A stretch of DNA of 64,000 nucleotides from Kordiimonas sp. SCSIO 12610 (GTDB lineage: Bacteria > Pseudomonadota > Alphaproteobacteria > Sphingomonadales > Kordiimonadaceae), in contig NZ_CP073747.1 of NCBI RefSeq assembly GCF_024398015.1, positions 816,501 through 880,500 of the forward strand, read 5' to 3'. Both the position numbers and the translations under genes were made by a program. Under the pieces are notes generated by a model. That model was not told where the DNA came from. It ran no database searches and worked only from the letters and a program-made list of their open reading frames with translations. Numbering within the stretch: position 1 is the first letter of the stretch; the number at the start of each line of letters is the position of its first letter. This document shows positions 40,689 through 50,832 of this stretch, in pieces.

Positions 40689-42785
40689 ATGAAAAATCCT
40701 GATAAGACAGATATGATGAAACGCGTGCCGTTTCATGCGCGTGCGGCGCTTTCGATTGGGCTCGTGGCTGCGGTTGGTTTAACGCCTAAAGTGATGGCCG
40801 ACGGGCATGGGGCTGAAAAGGGTGATAGCGCCCAATATTTCCAATCCAAGGATGTTTTTGATCTGGAGGTCGCGGCGGACCCTAGAGTTTCGCCTGACGG
40901 CAAGCAGGTTATTTATGTGCGGCGCTCCAACGATATTATGAGCGATCGGACGCGTTCCAACATCTGGATCGCGGATGCGGACGGTAAGAACCATCGGCCC
41001 ATCCTCTCGGGCCAGAAAAATTTCTCCAGCCCGCGCTGGTCACCGGATGGATCGCGCATCGCTTATATTTCAAACGTGGAAGGCGGCACACCGCAGATTT
41101 ATGTGCGCTGGATGGATACGGGGCAAACGGCCCTCTTGACCAACATTCAATCGGGTGCGGGAAACCTTGCGTGGTCGCCAGACGGGAAGACCATTGCCTT
41201 CACCATGAGCGTAAAATCGGACGAAAAGCCGTTCCGCGTGAAATTGCCTGAAAAGCCAAAGGGTGCAAAATGGGCCCCAAAATTTAAATATATCACCAAG
41301 GCCCGCTATCAGGCGGATGGGCGTGGCTTCCTAGACCCCGCATATACGCATATTTTCACCGTGCCAGCGGACGGTGGCACCGCACGGCAGTTAACCAGCG
41401 GTAATTATCATCACCGCGGCGCGCTATCGTGGGCGCCGGATAGTAGCGCCATTTATTTCTCTGCGAACCGCAGTGATAATTGGGAATATGAGGCGCGGGA
41501 AGCCAATATTTACCGCGTGGATATGACAGGCGCGATCAGCGAAATCACGAAGGCCAAGGGCTTTGAGGGTTCACCGAGTGTATCCCCGAACGGTAAGCTG
41601 ATTGCCTATACGAAAATGGATGATCAAAAGCTTGCATACCGCAATCGCTATCTGCATGTGATGAACACAGACGGCGGCGATGATCTTAACCTGTCTGCTG
41701 ATATTGATAATTCGCTATCGAATTTCAAATGGGACGCGAACAAGGGCATTTATTATCAGCAAATGGTGCGCGGCGTGACCGAGGTGGGGTATGTGACCCT
41801 GTCGGGCAAGCACCGTAAGGTTGCAGGTGGCCTTGGTTCCGGTTCGCTCGGGCGGCCCTACACAAGTGGTAGTTATGACGTTGCGGGCGGTACGGTTGCC
41901 GTTACCAAGGGGGCGGATGATCGCCCTGCGGATGTGTATGCGATCCGCGGCAAAAATGAGCGCCGCCTGACGGCGCTGAACGAAGACCTGTTGGGGCATA
42001 AAACCCTAGGTAAGGTGCATGAAGTTATCTATCAGTCGTCAATTGACGGCGAGGAGATTCAGGGCTGGTACCTGACACCGCCAAACTTTGACCCATCAAA
42101 GAAATATCCGCTTATTCTGGAAATCCATGGTGGCCCGCATTTGGCGTACGGCCCGCATTTCTCTGCGGAAATGCAGCGCATGGCAGCGGCGGGTTATGTG
42201 GTTTTCTATGATAATCACCGCGGTAGTACAGGCTACGGCGAGCGTTTTGCGCTGCTGTTGCAGAATAAATATTCATCCAAATATGATTTTGCCGATCATA
42301 TGTCGGGGATTGATGCGGTGATTGCGAAGGGATTTGTTGACCCTGATCAGCTTTATATCACTGGTGGGTCCGCAGGTGGTATCGCTGCCGCCTATGCTGT
42401 TGGCCTGACGGATCGTTTCCGAGCTGCAGTGGTTGCAAAACCCATTATCAACTGGCTGTCGAAGGTGCTAACAGCGGATAGTGGCCTTGGTCAGATACCG
42501 TTCCAGTTCCCGGGCGTGCCGTGGGAAAATGTTGACCATTACTGGGAACGTTCGCCCTTATCGCTCGTTGGGAATGTAACAACACCGACCATGCTGATGA
42601 CAGGTGAAGAGGACAAACGTACACCTATTTCGGAAACGGAACAATTTTATCAGGCGCTCAAGCTTCGTAAAATTGATACGGTGATGGTGCGCGTGCCCGG
42701 CAGCCCGCATGGTATCGCGGGGCGCCCTTCACGCCTGATTGGTAAGGTGGAAAACATCCTCGCCTGGTTCAAAAAATACGAATAA
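40689..42785 (+). CDS. S9-family serine peptidase (prolyl oligopeptidase-like), exported
   Basis: A 698-residue enzyme. An N-terminal segment (RAALSIGLVAAVGLTPKVMA) looks like a signal peptide, after a positively charged start. Residues about 60-430 form a WD40/TolB-like propeller with repeats such as SPRWSPDGSRIAYIS and NLAWSPDGKTIAF. The C-terminal alpha/beta-hydrolase has ILEIHGGPH, the nucleophile motif TGGSAGGIAA, the Asp in TGEEDKRTP and the His in GSPHGI. These enzymes cut short peptides, often dipeptides after Pro or Ala. ATG follows GAGGGGTAGGGT. Monocistronic with a strong terminator; likely periplasmic peptide scavenging. Confidence 0.93.
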   Translation: MKNPDKTDMMKRVPFHARAALSIGLVAAVGLTPKVMADGHGAEKGDSAQYFQSKDVFDLEVAADPRVSPDGKQVIYVRRSNDIMSDRTRSNIWIADADGKNHRPILSGQKNFSSPRWSPDGSRIAYISNVEGGTPQIYVRWMDTGQTALLTNIQSGAGNLAWSPDGKTIAFTMSVKSDEKPFRVKLPEKPKGAKWAPKFKYITKARYQADGRGFLDPAYTHIFTVPADGGTARQLTSGNYHHRGALSWAPDSSAIYFSANRSDNWEYEAREANIYRVDMTGAISEITKAKGFEGSPSVSPNGKLIAYTKMDDQKLAYRNRYLHVMNTDGGDDLNLSADIDNSLSNFKWDANKGIYYQQMVRGVTEVGYVTLSGKHRKVAGGLGSGSLGRPYTSGSYDVAGGTVAVTKGADDRPADVYAIRGKNERRLTALNEDLLGHKTLGKVHEVIYQSSIDGEEIQGWYLTPPNFDPSKKYPLILEIHGGPHLAYGPHFSAEMQRMAAAGYVVFYDNHRGSTGYGERFALLLQNKYSSKYDFADHMSGIDAVIAKGFVDPDQLYITGGSAGGIAAAYAVGLTDRFRAAVVAKPIINWLSKVLTADSGLGQIPFQFPGVPWENVDHYWERSPLSLVGNVTTPTMLMTGEEDKRTPISETEQFYQALKLRKIDTVMVRVPGSPHGIAGRPSRLIGKVENILAWFKKYE

Positions 42786-42811
42786 TCAGAGCAAATGACT
42801 CAATGAGCGAA

Positions 42812-42837
42812 AGCCGGGGTTTTGCCCCGGCTTTTTT
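42812..42837 (+). terminator. Terminator of the S9 peptidase gene
   Basis: AGCCGGGG/CCCCGGCT stem with TTTT loop (42812-42832) followed by TTTTT, 27 bp after the stop codon. Confidence 0.9.
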
Positions 42838-43013
42838 GTGTCTGGTGTATGTACCCGGTGTATGTGTAAGGGGATGTGTTTCGTATGTGTGTCTTGTGTA
42901 GCCGCTATGACTGAGCTGTGCTGACTTGACTCGCTCCAGCTACAACAATAGTTTAAATTCTATAGTTTACGTTGTGCGCTTTTGCCTTTAAGCGCTGTTC
43001 ATTGGGGGACATC

Positions 43014-44930
43014 ATGAAAATTACGCCAGTTCATACCTTATTTCTAAGCGGCCTTTTATTTGTTGGGACAAATGCGGTCTCGCCCTATGCCTTTGCGCAA
43101 GACACCGATGTCGGCGCGGATTCCAGCGTTGAGGCAGATAGCGAGCAAAAGACGCAACAGCAACAAGCCCTTGATGATTTGCTTAAAAAGGCGGAAAGCG
43201 GTGATGCTAGCGCGCAGGTCGAACTTGGACTGAAGTATGATTACGGCGAAGATGTAGAACAAAATTTTGAAACAGCGATCATGTGGTACCGGCGCGCTGC
43301 CGAACAGGGCGACGGTGCGGGCGAATATAATATGGGCACCATGTATCAATATGCCCGCGGTTTTGAAAAGGATATGGCGAAAGCCATCGAGTGGTACGAG
43401 CTTGCGATCAGCCATGACAATATAGCGGCGATGCTTGAACTGGGTGTCATTTATGAAAATGGTAACGGTGTAGACATCGACGAAACAAAGGCGGTTGAGC
43501 TTTACAGGCGAGGCGCAGATTTAAACAGCGGTCAGGCGCAGCACTATTTGGCGAATATGTATCGCTATGGCCGCGGCGTTGAGAAAGATTTGGCTATCAC
43601 GCGCGAGCTTTATGAAAAATCAATCGAAAATGAGTATGTCGACTCCTACCTTGGGCTTGGTAACCTTTATGATTACGGTGATGGTGTTGATGTAGATAAA
43701 GCAAAAGCATTTGAGCTGTACCTGAAAGGTGCGGAAGCGGATGATGAGATAGCGCAGTATAATGTTGGGTTGTTTTATCAGGATGCCATTGGTGTTGAAA
43801 AAGATCTTGAAGCATCGTTTAATTGGTACAAACGATCAGCCAACCAAGGTTATTCAAGCGCTCAATATGAACTTGGCTTGTTTTATGAAAACGGTACATT
43901 CGTCGAGCAGGATTATGCAAAAGCATTTGAGTGGTATAGTAAAGCCGCCGCAAAAGAACATAAAGATGCAATCGTAAATCTTGGTTACCTGCATCACAAT
44001 GGTCTATCAGTTGACAAAGACAGTGAAAAAGCCCTTGAGCTATATCATCAAGCGGCTGATCTTGGTAGTGCAATAGCCCAGTATAATATTGGCCTTTTTC
44101 ATGATGAAGAATTCATTGCCAACCCCAGTATAGATACTGCCTTTTCCTATTTTACAAAAGCAGCAGAGCAAGATTATGCAGATGCCCAGAACTATCTGGG
44201 AGTGTATTATGAAAATGGATATGGAACCGAGAAGAATACATCTCAAGCGGCCATATGGTATAAAAAGGCCGCAGATCAGGGCCACCTATACGGCCAGTAT
44301 AACTTGGCATTTCTTCTTTATAATGGTGACGGGGTTGAACAGGATAAGGCTAAGGCCGCTGAATATCTTAAGGTGGTGGCAGAGGCAGATGACGCAGATG
44401 GGCAGCGAAATTACGGCGTATTGCTTCGTGACGGCGATGGAATTCCGAAAAACACCGAGGAGGCTATGCTTTGGTTTAAAAAAGCTGCGGATCAAGGTGA
44501 TGCAGAAGCTAGCTTCAACTTGGCTATCCTCTATCATGATGGTGCGGATACGAAGCAAAGTTATGAACAGGGGTATGAATATTTTAAACGTGCGGCAGAT
44601 GCGGGCTACGCAGATGCCATAAACTATATCGGTGTTTACCATGAATATGGATATCACGTTGACCAGAAATACAGTGAAGCTGCGAAATGGTATCAGAAGG
44701 CAACCGAGTTAAAAGAGCCATATGGGCTTAATAATCTGGGTAGCCTATACGCGCGCGGCAAGGGTGTGGTGCGTAACGATGTGAAGGCCCTGATGTATTT
44801 TATGTTATCGCTGGAGCATGGTTATGATGGTGCTCAGGCAAATATTGATGCCATGAAAAAGGTGATGAACCAAAATCTGCAAAAACGTGCAGTACGGATG
44901 GTCAAAAAATGGAAGGCTGAACATTCCTAA
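43014..44930 (+). CDS. Exported Sel1-repeat protein, 15 repeats
   Basis: A 638-residue protein with a signal peptide (LFLSGLLFVGTNAVSPYAFA) and then fifteen consecutive 36-residue Sel1-like repeats from about residue 60 to 600, each of the type ASAQVELGLKYDYGEDV followed by KAIEWYxxAAEQGD. Each repeat is an antiparallel helix pair, so the protein is a curved solenoid in the periplasm that binds other proteins. The register is exact, with no insertion between repeats. ATG 43014 follows GGGGGAC; the upstream GTG at 42972 is less likely. It forms an operon with the next, paralogous gene 28 bp downstream. Confidence 0.92.
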   Translation: MKITPVHTLFLSGLLFVGTNAVSPYAFAQDTDVGADSSVEADSEQKTQQQQALDDLLKKAESGDASAQVELGLKYDYGEDVEQNFETAIMWYRRAAEQGDGAGEYNMGTMYQYARGFEKDMAKAIEWYELAISHDNIAAMLELGVIYENGNGVDIDETKAVELYRRGADLNSGQAQHYLANMYRYGRGVEKDLAITRELYEKSIENEYVDSYLGLGNLYDYGDGVDVDKAKAFELYLKGAEADDEIAQYNVGLFYQDAIGVEKDLEASFNWYKRSANQGYSSAQYELGLFYENGTFVEQDYAKAFEWYSKAAAKEHKDAIVNLGYLHHNGLSVDKDSEKALELYHQAADLGSAIAQYNIGLFHDEEFIANPSIDTAFSYFTKAAEQDYADAQNYLGVYYENGYGTEKNTSQAAIWYKKAADQGHLYGQYNLAFLLYNGDGVEQDKAKAAEYLKVVAEADDADGQRNYGVLLRDGDGIPKNTEEAMLWFKKAADQGDAEASFNLAILYHDGADTKQSYEQGYEYFKRAADAGYADAINYIGVYHEYGYHVDQKYSEAAKWYQKATELKEPYGLNNLGSLYARGKGVVRNDVKALMYFMLSLEHGYDGAQANIDAMKKVMNQNLQKRAVRMVKKWKAEHS

Positions 44931-44958
44931 GTTTTATTGATTTGTGATGGGGAAAATC

Positions 44959-46749
44959 ATGAAAACAGGCGCCATAATTCTTCTTCTGTTTGGTTTTGCA
45001 GGGCAGGCCAAGACAGCATCTGCACAGGCTGTAGAGGTTGAAAAACCAACACAAGACATGAATGTGGTTGTTGGCCCCCCTCCGCTTGAACGCGCGAAAC
45101 GCCTGAAACGTGATAACTTGATTGAAAAAGCACGTTCAGGTGATGGCAGGGCGCAGGCTGATCTGGTTCTCGACTATCCCGATGGCCCCTATGACGGGTT
45201 TGATTATAAAAGTGCACTAAAATGGTTCCACGCCGCCGCCGACCGGGGTGATATGGATGCCCATTATAACCTGGGTAACGTGTACCAGATGGGGTGGGGT
45301 ACAGAGAAAGACATCCAAAAATCTATCCATCATTATGAGATTGCGATTGCCGCCGATCACGCAGAGGCAATGAGCGAACTTGCCTATGTTTATTACTATG
45401 CACGTATGGTTGATGAGGACCGTGAAAAAGCATTTGACCTATTTCAGCGGGCGGCAGATTTTGGTGATATGTATGCCCAGCAAATGATGGGTACAATTTA
45501 TTATAGTGGTGAAATTGTAAGGCAGAATTATGCAGAAGCATTTCATTGGTTCAATAAATCTGCGGAACAAGGGTACGCGGATGCAATGGCGTCTATTGGT
45601 GATATGTATCTGGGGGGAATAGGCGTAACCAAAAGCTATAAGCAAGCGTATTTTTGGTTTGAGCGCGCTGCGCAAAAAGGGCATTACCTTGGCCAGTATG
45701 GTGTGGCGATTATGCATGAAGCCCAATATTACAGGCCTGTAAACCTTTCAATAGCCTTCAAGAATTTTAAGTTGTCTGCCGAGCAAGGCTATGCGGACGC
45801 GCAAAATTATCTTGGGTATTATTATGCCGCTGGCCGGGGAACAAGAAAGAATATTTCTTTAGCGATAGAATGGTTTGAGAGGGCTATTGCAAGGGGAAGT
45901 ATTCATGCCAAGCGAAACCTCGGAGAAATCTATTATTCAGGCAATGATGTGGAGGTCGATTATGAGCGTGCATTTCCCCTGTTCCTTGAGGCTGCGGAGA
46001 AGGGTGATGTGAGGAGTCAGCATTATCTTTCAGGGATGTATCACAACGGGTTAGGTATCGAGAAGGACATTGATCAAGCTATTTTCTGGCTTAAAAAAGC
46101 CGCACAAAGTGGTGATGCTTCTGCACAGTTCGATTTAGCAACAGCCTATCATAATGGTGATGGGCTTGAAGTGAATTACTCAGCAGCCTTTAAAATTTTT
46201 CATGAGCTGGCAAATCGCGGTGTATCGATTAGTCAATACCCCCTGGCATTGATGTATTTGAAGGGTAATGGCACAGAAGCGAATTCTACGAAAGCAATTA
46301 TGTGGCTTAAAAGAGCGGCAGATTACGGGACCGTTGAGGCTGATTACAGTTTAGGTATGATATATTCTGAAGGGGAACATGTATCTCAGGACTATAAGAG
46401 AGCGTATGAATATCTTCTTTATGCCGCAGAAGCAGGATATGGCCCCGCACAAAGAAGGCTGGCTGTGTTTCATGAAGAGGGCTTGGTGGGGCCCGTATCA
46501 ATCGAGAAAACGATCTATTGGTACGAACAGGCCGTTAAGCAGCAAGATGCCTTGGCGGCACTCATTTTGGGGAATTTATACGCCCTCGGTGAAAAAATTG
46601 AACAGGATAAGAAACGAGCACTACTCTTTTATACGCTGGCACTAGAATATGGCGATGATAGTGTGCAGGACGTCGTCAACGGTTTGCGCAACGATATGAC
46701 TGACGATGAGTTAAAAGATGTTGAGCGAATGCTCCTGGAATGGCGATGA
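44959..46749 (+). CDS. Exported Sel1-repeat protein, 14 repeats
   Basis: A 596-residue paralogue of the preceding gene, with a signal peptide (GAIILLLFGFAGQAKTASAQ) and fourteen uninterrupted 36-residue Sel1 repeats, starting around GDGRAQADLVLDYPDGPYDG and ending with ALAALILGNLYALGEKIEQ. It is preceded by a Pro/Glu-rich segment (VEVEKPTQDMNVVVGPPPLE). ATG 44959 follows GATGGGG. The two proteins share repeat style but little exact sequence, as expected from an old duplication. Sel1 proteins usually scaffold envelope or signalling complexes; the partner is unknown. Confidence 0.92.
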   Translation: MKTGAIILLLFGFAGQAKTASAQAVEVEKPTQDMNVVVGPPPLERAKRLKRDNLIEKARSGDGRAQADLVLDYPDGPYDGFDYKSALKWFHAAADRGDMDAHYNLGNVYQMGWGTEKDIQKSIHHYEIAIAADHAEAMSELAYVYYYARMVDEDREKAFDLFQRAADFGDMYAQQMMGTIYYSGEIVRQNYAEAFHWFNKSAEQGYADAMASIGDMYLGGIGVTKSYKQAYFWFERAAQKGHYLGQYGVAIMHEAQYYRPVNLSIAFKNFKLSAEQGYADAQNYLGYYYAAGRGTRKNISLAIEWFERAIARGSIHAKRNLGEIYYSGNDVEVDYERAFPLFLEAAEKGDVRSQHYLSGMYHNGLGIEKDIDQAIFWLKKAAQSGDASAQFDLATAYHNGDGLEVNYSAAFKIFHELANRGVSISQYPLALMYLKGNGTEANSTKAIMWLKRAADYGTVEADYSLGMIYSEGEHVSQDYKRAYEYLLYAAEAGYGPAQRRLAVFHEEGLVGPVSIEKTIYWYEQAVKQQDALAALILGNLYALGEKIEQDKKRALLFYTLALEYGDDSVQDVVNGLRNDMTDDELKDVERMLLEWR

Positions 46750-46782
46750 ATTTGCTGATCTTTGCGCGCTTATTTTGCCCGG

Positions 46783-48774
46783 TTAATGCACCGTACGGTT
46801 TTCATCAAATTGGTTGATATGTTCCATGAATTCCGCAATCTGAAGCGGTTTTGAGAAATAATCGTCCGCGCCCATTTCACGGTATTTGTCCTCTGCGCCG
46901 GCCATCGAATCCGCCGTGATTACAAAGATTGGAATATCCTTATAGGGCTTATCTGAGCCGCGAATTTTTTGAATGGCCTCGTCGCCGTTCATAACAGGCA
47001 TCTGAATATCCATCAGGATAAGATCGTATGGGCCTGAGTTTTCAAGCGCATCGAGCGCTTCTTGGCCATTGTTCGCAATATCAACCGCCATATGCAACAT
47101 AGCCAGTGTTTTGGAGAGAAGCATTTGATTGATAGGATTGTCTTCTGCAATGAGAACACGCAGGCTCCGTCTGTCAGTTGCTATTGGTTCTGCGGGTGTT
47201 GCTGACCGAACTTCTGACTGCTCTAACGCCAATGTATTTTCACCACTGCTATCCTTTGATGGTGGTGTTGATACATCCTTATTAGTGTTTTGACTTGAGG
47301 CGGCAGCGGATGTCAGCGCTTCAATTTTAGTGGCAGCTTTCAAAGATAGGCTGGTGGAATGATCCCGTGCGTCCCCGCCGTCTTGACCGTCAGCGATATT
47401 ATCATTGGTGCTGCTTAGTTTTCTAAGCGGCAGGATCACCTTAAATTCGGAACCCACACCAACTTTGCTTTCCAGTTCGATACGCCCTCCAAGCAACGAG
47501 ACAATGCTGCTTGAAATCGCGAGGCCAAGGCCAGTTCCACCGTGTTGGCGCACAGACGAACCATCAACCTGGTAAAAGCGCTCAAAAATTAAGCTTTGTT
47601 CTTCTGCGGGAATACCGACACCAGTGTCCTTGATGGAAATTGTAAGGTCACCATTTTCCAATACGGCGGCTTGCATATCAATACGGCCTTCGTCGGTAAA
47701 TTTAACCGCATTACCAAGGATATTGATTAAAACCTGCTTGATGCGGATCATATCGCCGTAATATTCGCCTTCAAATTCTTCCTTGATCGTAATGCTACTG
47801 GCCAGTCCCTTTTTTGCCATAAGGGAGCGAACAACAAGAAGCGATTGCTCCAGAAGCGTTCGAAGGTCAAAAATATCCTCGCGGAATTCCATCTGGCCGC
47901 TTTCAATTTTTGAAATATCCAGAACATCATTAATGATCGCGAGCAAGCTTTCGCTCGATGCCAGGATGGTTTCGGTATATTCAGTTTGTTCCCTGCTTAA
48001 ACCGGTCGACGTCAACAATTGCGCCATGCCCGAGATGCCATTCATCGGCGTTCGGATTTCATGGCTCATATTCGCAAGAAATTCGCTCTTTAATTTGTTT
48101 GCAGCTTCAATGCGTGCTGCATACTCTTCAAGTTCGTTATTTTTGACGCTGATGGCAAGTTCAGCCTCAGACAACCGGCGATAATCCCGATTGATTTTAG
48201 AACTGGTGATAAAGCCAAAAATTGAGAGGATAAGTGACTTCCCAGCGATAATAAAAATAGATAGCGTGAGAACAACCAAGCCGGTTTCCCGAACATAAGG
48301 CTCAAAATCGCTGGAATTTTCGCGGAATGATGCGACCGATCGCTCTAAAATAGCGATTAGGGCTGGTCTGTTGATATTTCCTAATTCAAACTGTTCAATT
48401 TTGGCGATTGTATCTGTGGCAACGGCCATATCATCACGGCATATCTGAAGGGCTTGGTCAGTGCCGATTAATTTCAGAACAATTTCGTCAAACGCATTAA
48501 TCTCGTCCAAACAGCCTTCCGGTTGTTCGCGGATTAAAATCAGATCCTGCTTGAGGGTGTTGGTATCATTAAAATCCCCCATCTTGAACGCTAAAACATT
48601 CTCGAAAAACAGATGGTTATATTTTTCGTGGAGGAAGTTTAATTCATGCAGGCGTGCGCCCTTGGAAATTTGGAGTGCGCCAAATACACCCAGTAATCCC
48701 GCAACAATGATCAAGGCATTCATCCATGATAACTGCCGCGAAACGCGTTTTGATCGTGTATCTTGTTGCAGCAT
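46783..48774 (-). CDS. Hybrid sensor histidine kinase with receiver domain
   Basis: A 663-residue inner-membrane hybrid kinase. TM1 (about 18-37), a periplasmic sensor of about 120 residues containing two Cys (PEGCLDE and LQICRDD), TM2 (about 160-190), a short coiled coil, then HisKA with [16 protein letters not shown], HATPase_c ([43 protein letters not shown]), a Ser/Thr-rich linker, and a receiver domain ([22 protein letters not shown] with the phospho-Asp, and FSKPLQ). No output domain or partner regulator is next to it, so phosphate would pass to a remote histidine phosphotransfer protein. Ligand unknown. Confidence 0.95.
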   Translation of the reverse strand: MLQQDTRSKRVSRQLSWMNALIIVAGLLGVFGALQISKGARLHELNFLHEKYNHLFFENVLAFKMGDFNDTNTLKQDLILIREQPEGCLDEINAFDEIVLKLIGTDQALQICRDDMAVATDTIAKIEQFELGNINRPALIAILERSVASFRENSSDFEPYVRETGLVVLTLSIFIIAGKSLILSIFGFITSSKINRDYRRLSEAELAISVKNNELEEYAARIEAANKLKSEFLANMSHEIRTPMNGISGMAQLLTSTGLSREQTEYTETILASSESLLAIINDVLDISKIESGQMEFREDIFDLRTLLEQSLLVVRSLMAKKGLASSITIKEEFEGEYYGDMIRIKQVLINILGNAVKFTDEGRIDMQAAVLENGDLTISIKDTGVGIPAEEQSLIFERFYQVDGSSVRQHGGTGLGLAISSSIVSLLGGRIELESKVGVGSEFKVILPLRKLSSTNDNIADGQDGGDARDHSTSLSLKAATKIEALTSAAASSQNTNKDVSTPPSKDSSGENTLALEQSEVRSATPAEPIATDRRSLRVLIAEDNPINQMLLSKTLAMLHMAVDIANNGQEALDALENSGPYDLILMDIQMPVMNGDEAIQKIRGSDKPYKDIPIFVITADSMAGAEDKYREMGADDYFSKPLQIAEFMEHINQFDENRTVH

Positions 48775-48919
48775 TATTGTCGTTGTTCCGGTTCCAAATA
48801 TAGCGCGAAAGTATAATATAGTTATTCCATAACAACTTACAATATATTACTGATTGTTAAATATTCGTGAATAACTGCGCTTTTGGGGTTGTTTCATACC
48901 TTGAAAATTTACGTCTTTG

Positions 48920-49174
48920 CTATGATTGTGCCTCAAGACTTTTTCGCCGTGATATCGCAGCATCAAGAATTTGCTGTTTTTCCTGATTTGAGGCCCTTGA
49001 CCATTTGGTCAAATCATCAAGGGTTCGGTAGCATCCAATACAATATTTACCATCAGGTGCAACCTTACAGACTTTGATACACGGGGATTCAATCGTTGGT
49101 AGGGTATTAGATTTCTGTGCGTCTGAAATTTTATCATTCAATATGGTTGTTTCCGACACGTTTGAATACTCCAT
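48920..49174 (-). CDS. DUF1289 domain protein
   Basis: An 84-residue protein whose C-terminal half carries the DUF1289 signature: ESPCIKVCKVAPDGKYCIGCYRTLDDLTKW, four Cys likely binding a metal (the family is also called Fe-S or zinc-like, role unknown). The N-terminal part (MEYSNVSETTILNDK) is not conserved. ATG 49174 follows TTAGGACT; a two-residue longer frame begins with TTG. Stand-alone gene between the histidine kinase and an exported unknown. Confidence 0.88.
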   Translation of the reverse strand: MEYSNVSETTILNDKISDAQKSNTLPTIESPCIKVCKVAPDGKYCIGCYRTLDDLTKWSRASNQEKQQILDAAISRRKSLEAQS

Positions 49175-49312
49175 GAACAAGTCCTAAGGTATATAACTGG
49201 GATATAATCAGGCCAGATGTAAGTAGCCTGAAACAATCCGTTGATTAGTACGCGGCAATGTAAAAGTCAGATTACAGACCGTGCGGGCTGCATCAATTGG
49301 GCCTCAAGTTTG

Positions 49313-49840
49313 TTATTTCTCGTAAGCGATGCTGTTGCATTTGTTGTCGCGCATGACCGCGCTGGCTTTGCTACGCTCAAGCGCTGAAAATTCCTCATTG
49401 CCATAGGGTTTGATGCAATAGATTGGCGGTGTTAGCGTATAGCTAAAGCCGTTGAGCATGGCATCGGTAATCTTTAATTGAACGGTATCAGCCTCTGACT
49501 TGCTTTCATAGGCTTCAAACTGAATGGTCAACATGTCGTCTTTGTTAAACAGAATATGATATTTCAAGCGGCTCTTGGTGATTGGGTCATAGGCAACATG
49601 CCGGACTGAGCGATTGCCGCTTTTGGTTGGTACAGCAACCTGATAAAGGCCGTTTTGAGCCAGAATACTATCCCATAATTGGTGAATTGGTCGTTTATCG
49701 CCCTCACTGCGGTTCAGGTTTACCTGCACCCACTCACCAGGATTGGCGAATGTAATTGTATCAGTTTCAGCATATGCAGTCAGGGAAAAAGCTGAGGAGA
49801 GCAACGCTGCTTTAACACTGTAATTTATGATGTTTTTCAT
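49313..49840 (-). CDS. Exported protein of unknown function
   Basis: A 175-residue protein with a signal peptide (INYSVKAALLSSAFSLTAYA, cleavage near 24). The mature part is rich in beta-like segments (TITFANPGEWVQVNL, LKYHILFNKDDMLTIQFEAY) and has two Cys near the end (PPIYCIKPYG and RDNKCNSIAY) that may pair. No family recognised. It is downstream of the 201-residue membrane protein gene on the same strand, 50 bp apart, so they may be co-transcribed. Confidence 0.65.
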   Translation of the reverse strand: MKNIINYSVKAALLSSAFSLTAYAETDTITFANPGEWVQVNLNRSEGDKRPIHQLWDSILAQNGLYQVAVPTKSGNRSVRHVAYDPITKSRLKYHILFNKDDMLTIQFEAYESKSEADTVQLKITDAMLNGFSYTLTPPIYCIKPYGNEEFSALERSKASAVMRDNKCNSIAYEK

Positions 49841-49890
49841 GGCCTGCTACTCCTTACCCGATGTCTGTCGCCGTACTTTAATAATATATA

Positions 49891-50496
49891 TTATGTTGGT
49901 GGGTTAAATGTATCACGTGTTCTCGATTTTACCTCATCAACCTTAGTCATAACTGTTTGATAATGTTCTGGCTTATCCCGTGCCATTTTCGCGCCCGCCA
50001 AATAGCCGAGGTAGGCCATTATGATCCATATCCAGATATGATTGAGATCAAACTCATTTTTCCAGTAAATAAACCATATGAAGGCATTCACAAGGTTCAT
50101 GATTGAGTTGATGATGAAAGCAACAAGAATATCAAAACCAAGGTTGCTGAGAATTTTTGCTATACTCAGGTCCATAAGTTTACCGATAAACTGAAATACT
50201 TCGATAATTTCAATATAGGCATATGTGATCAAGGCCATCAGGCCGTAAAATCCGCCACCAAAGTCAAACCATTTGCGGGTAAACAGGTTTTCGTTCTTCA
50301 GGGTTGCTTTTGCGCTTTTATCTTTTTTCTGTTTTTTGCGCTCTTCGCGCATGGTCTTCACAGCAGCCTCAAAGCCTTTTCTGTCCTGAAAATCGCCTAT
50401 TTTTCCGCTTTTGATCGCCCAGCCAATAAGAAGGTAGGTGACGGCGAACAAGGGGATAGCAGCAAATAAAAATGCGCCAATAAGACTGCTGATCAT
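49891..50496 (-). CDS. Membrane protein of unknown function
   Basis: A 201-residue protein with four hydrophobic helices: an N-terminal one (SLIGAFLFAAIPLFAVTYLLIGW), a basic loop (KTMREERKKQKKDKSAK), then helices near 78-98, 115-142 and 152-170. The tail is cytoplasmic and charged. No motif was recognised. It probably shares a transcript with the exported protein at 49313. Confidence 0.6.
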   Translation of the reverse strand: MISSLIGAFLFAAIPLFAVTYLLIGWAIKSGKIGDFQDRKGFEAAVKTMREERKKQKKDKSAKATLKNENLFTRKWFDFGGGFYGLMALITYAYIEIIEVFQFIGKLMDLSIAKILSNLGFDILVAFIINSIMNLVNAFIWFIYWKNEFDLNHIWIWIIMAYLGYLAGAKMARDKPEHYQTVMTKVDEVKSRTRDTFNPPT

Positions 50497-50832
50497 TTAA
50501 ACCTCCCCATAGCCCGAATGTATAACGATAATATAAGTTAAGATATGGGCATAAACAGGGAAATCACAATAGGATGTTCTCATTCCACTTTGACAAACGT
50601 TTGAGGCAAGCCTTTTCGGTACTGATTCCTTAAAAAGCTCGATTTTTATTATCAAATAAGGTTAATAAACAAAATGAAGAAAAAATTAACTAATATTAAG
50701 CCTATGAATAAAATATATTTTTAATTTTATTATGGTTAATAACAAGGAATTATTTCTTATTTAGTTAAAATTGTGTTAATAATTAAGAACAGATTGAAAT
50801 ACCTTGCACAACTCAGAGAATAAGAGGCAAAC
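50497..50832. other. AT-rich intergenic region before the PEP-CTERM gene
   Basis: About 335 bp without a gene, very AT-rich from 50640 to 50790 (long TTAATAA and AAATTTT-like runs). It must contain divergent promoters for 50496 and 50833. No specific operator was recognised. Confidence 0.45.
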
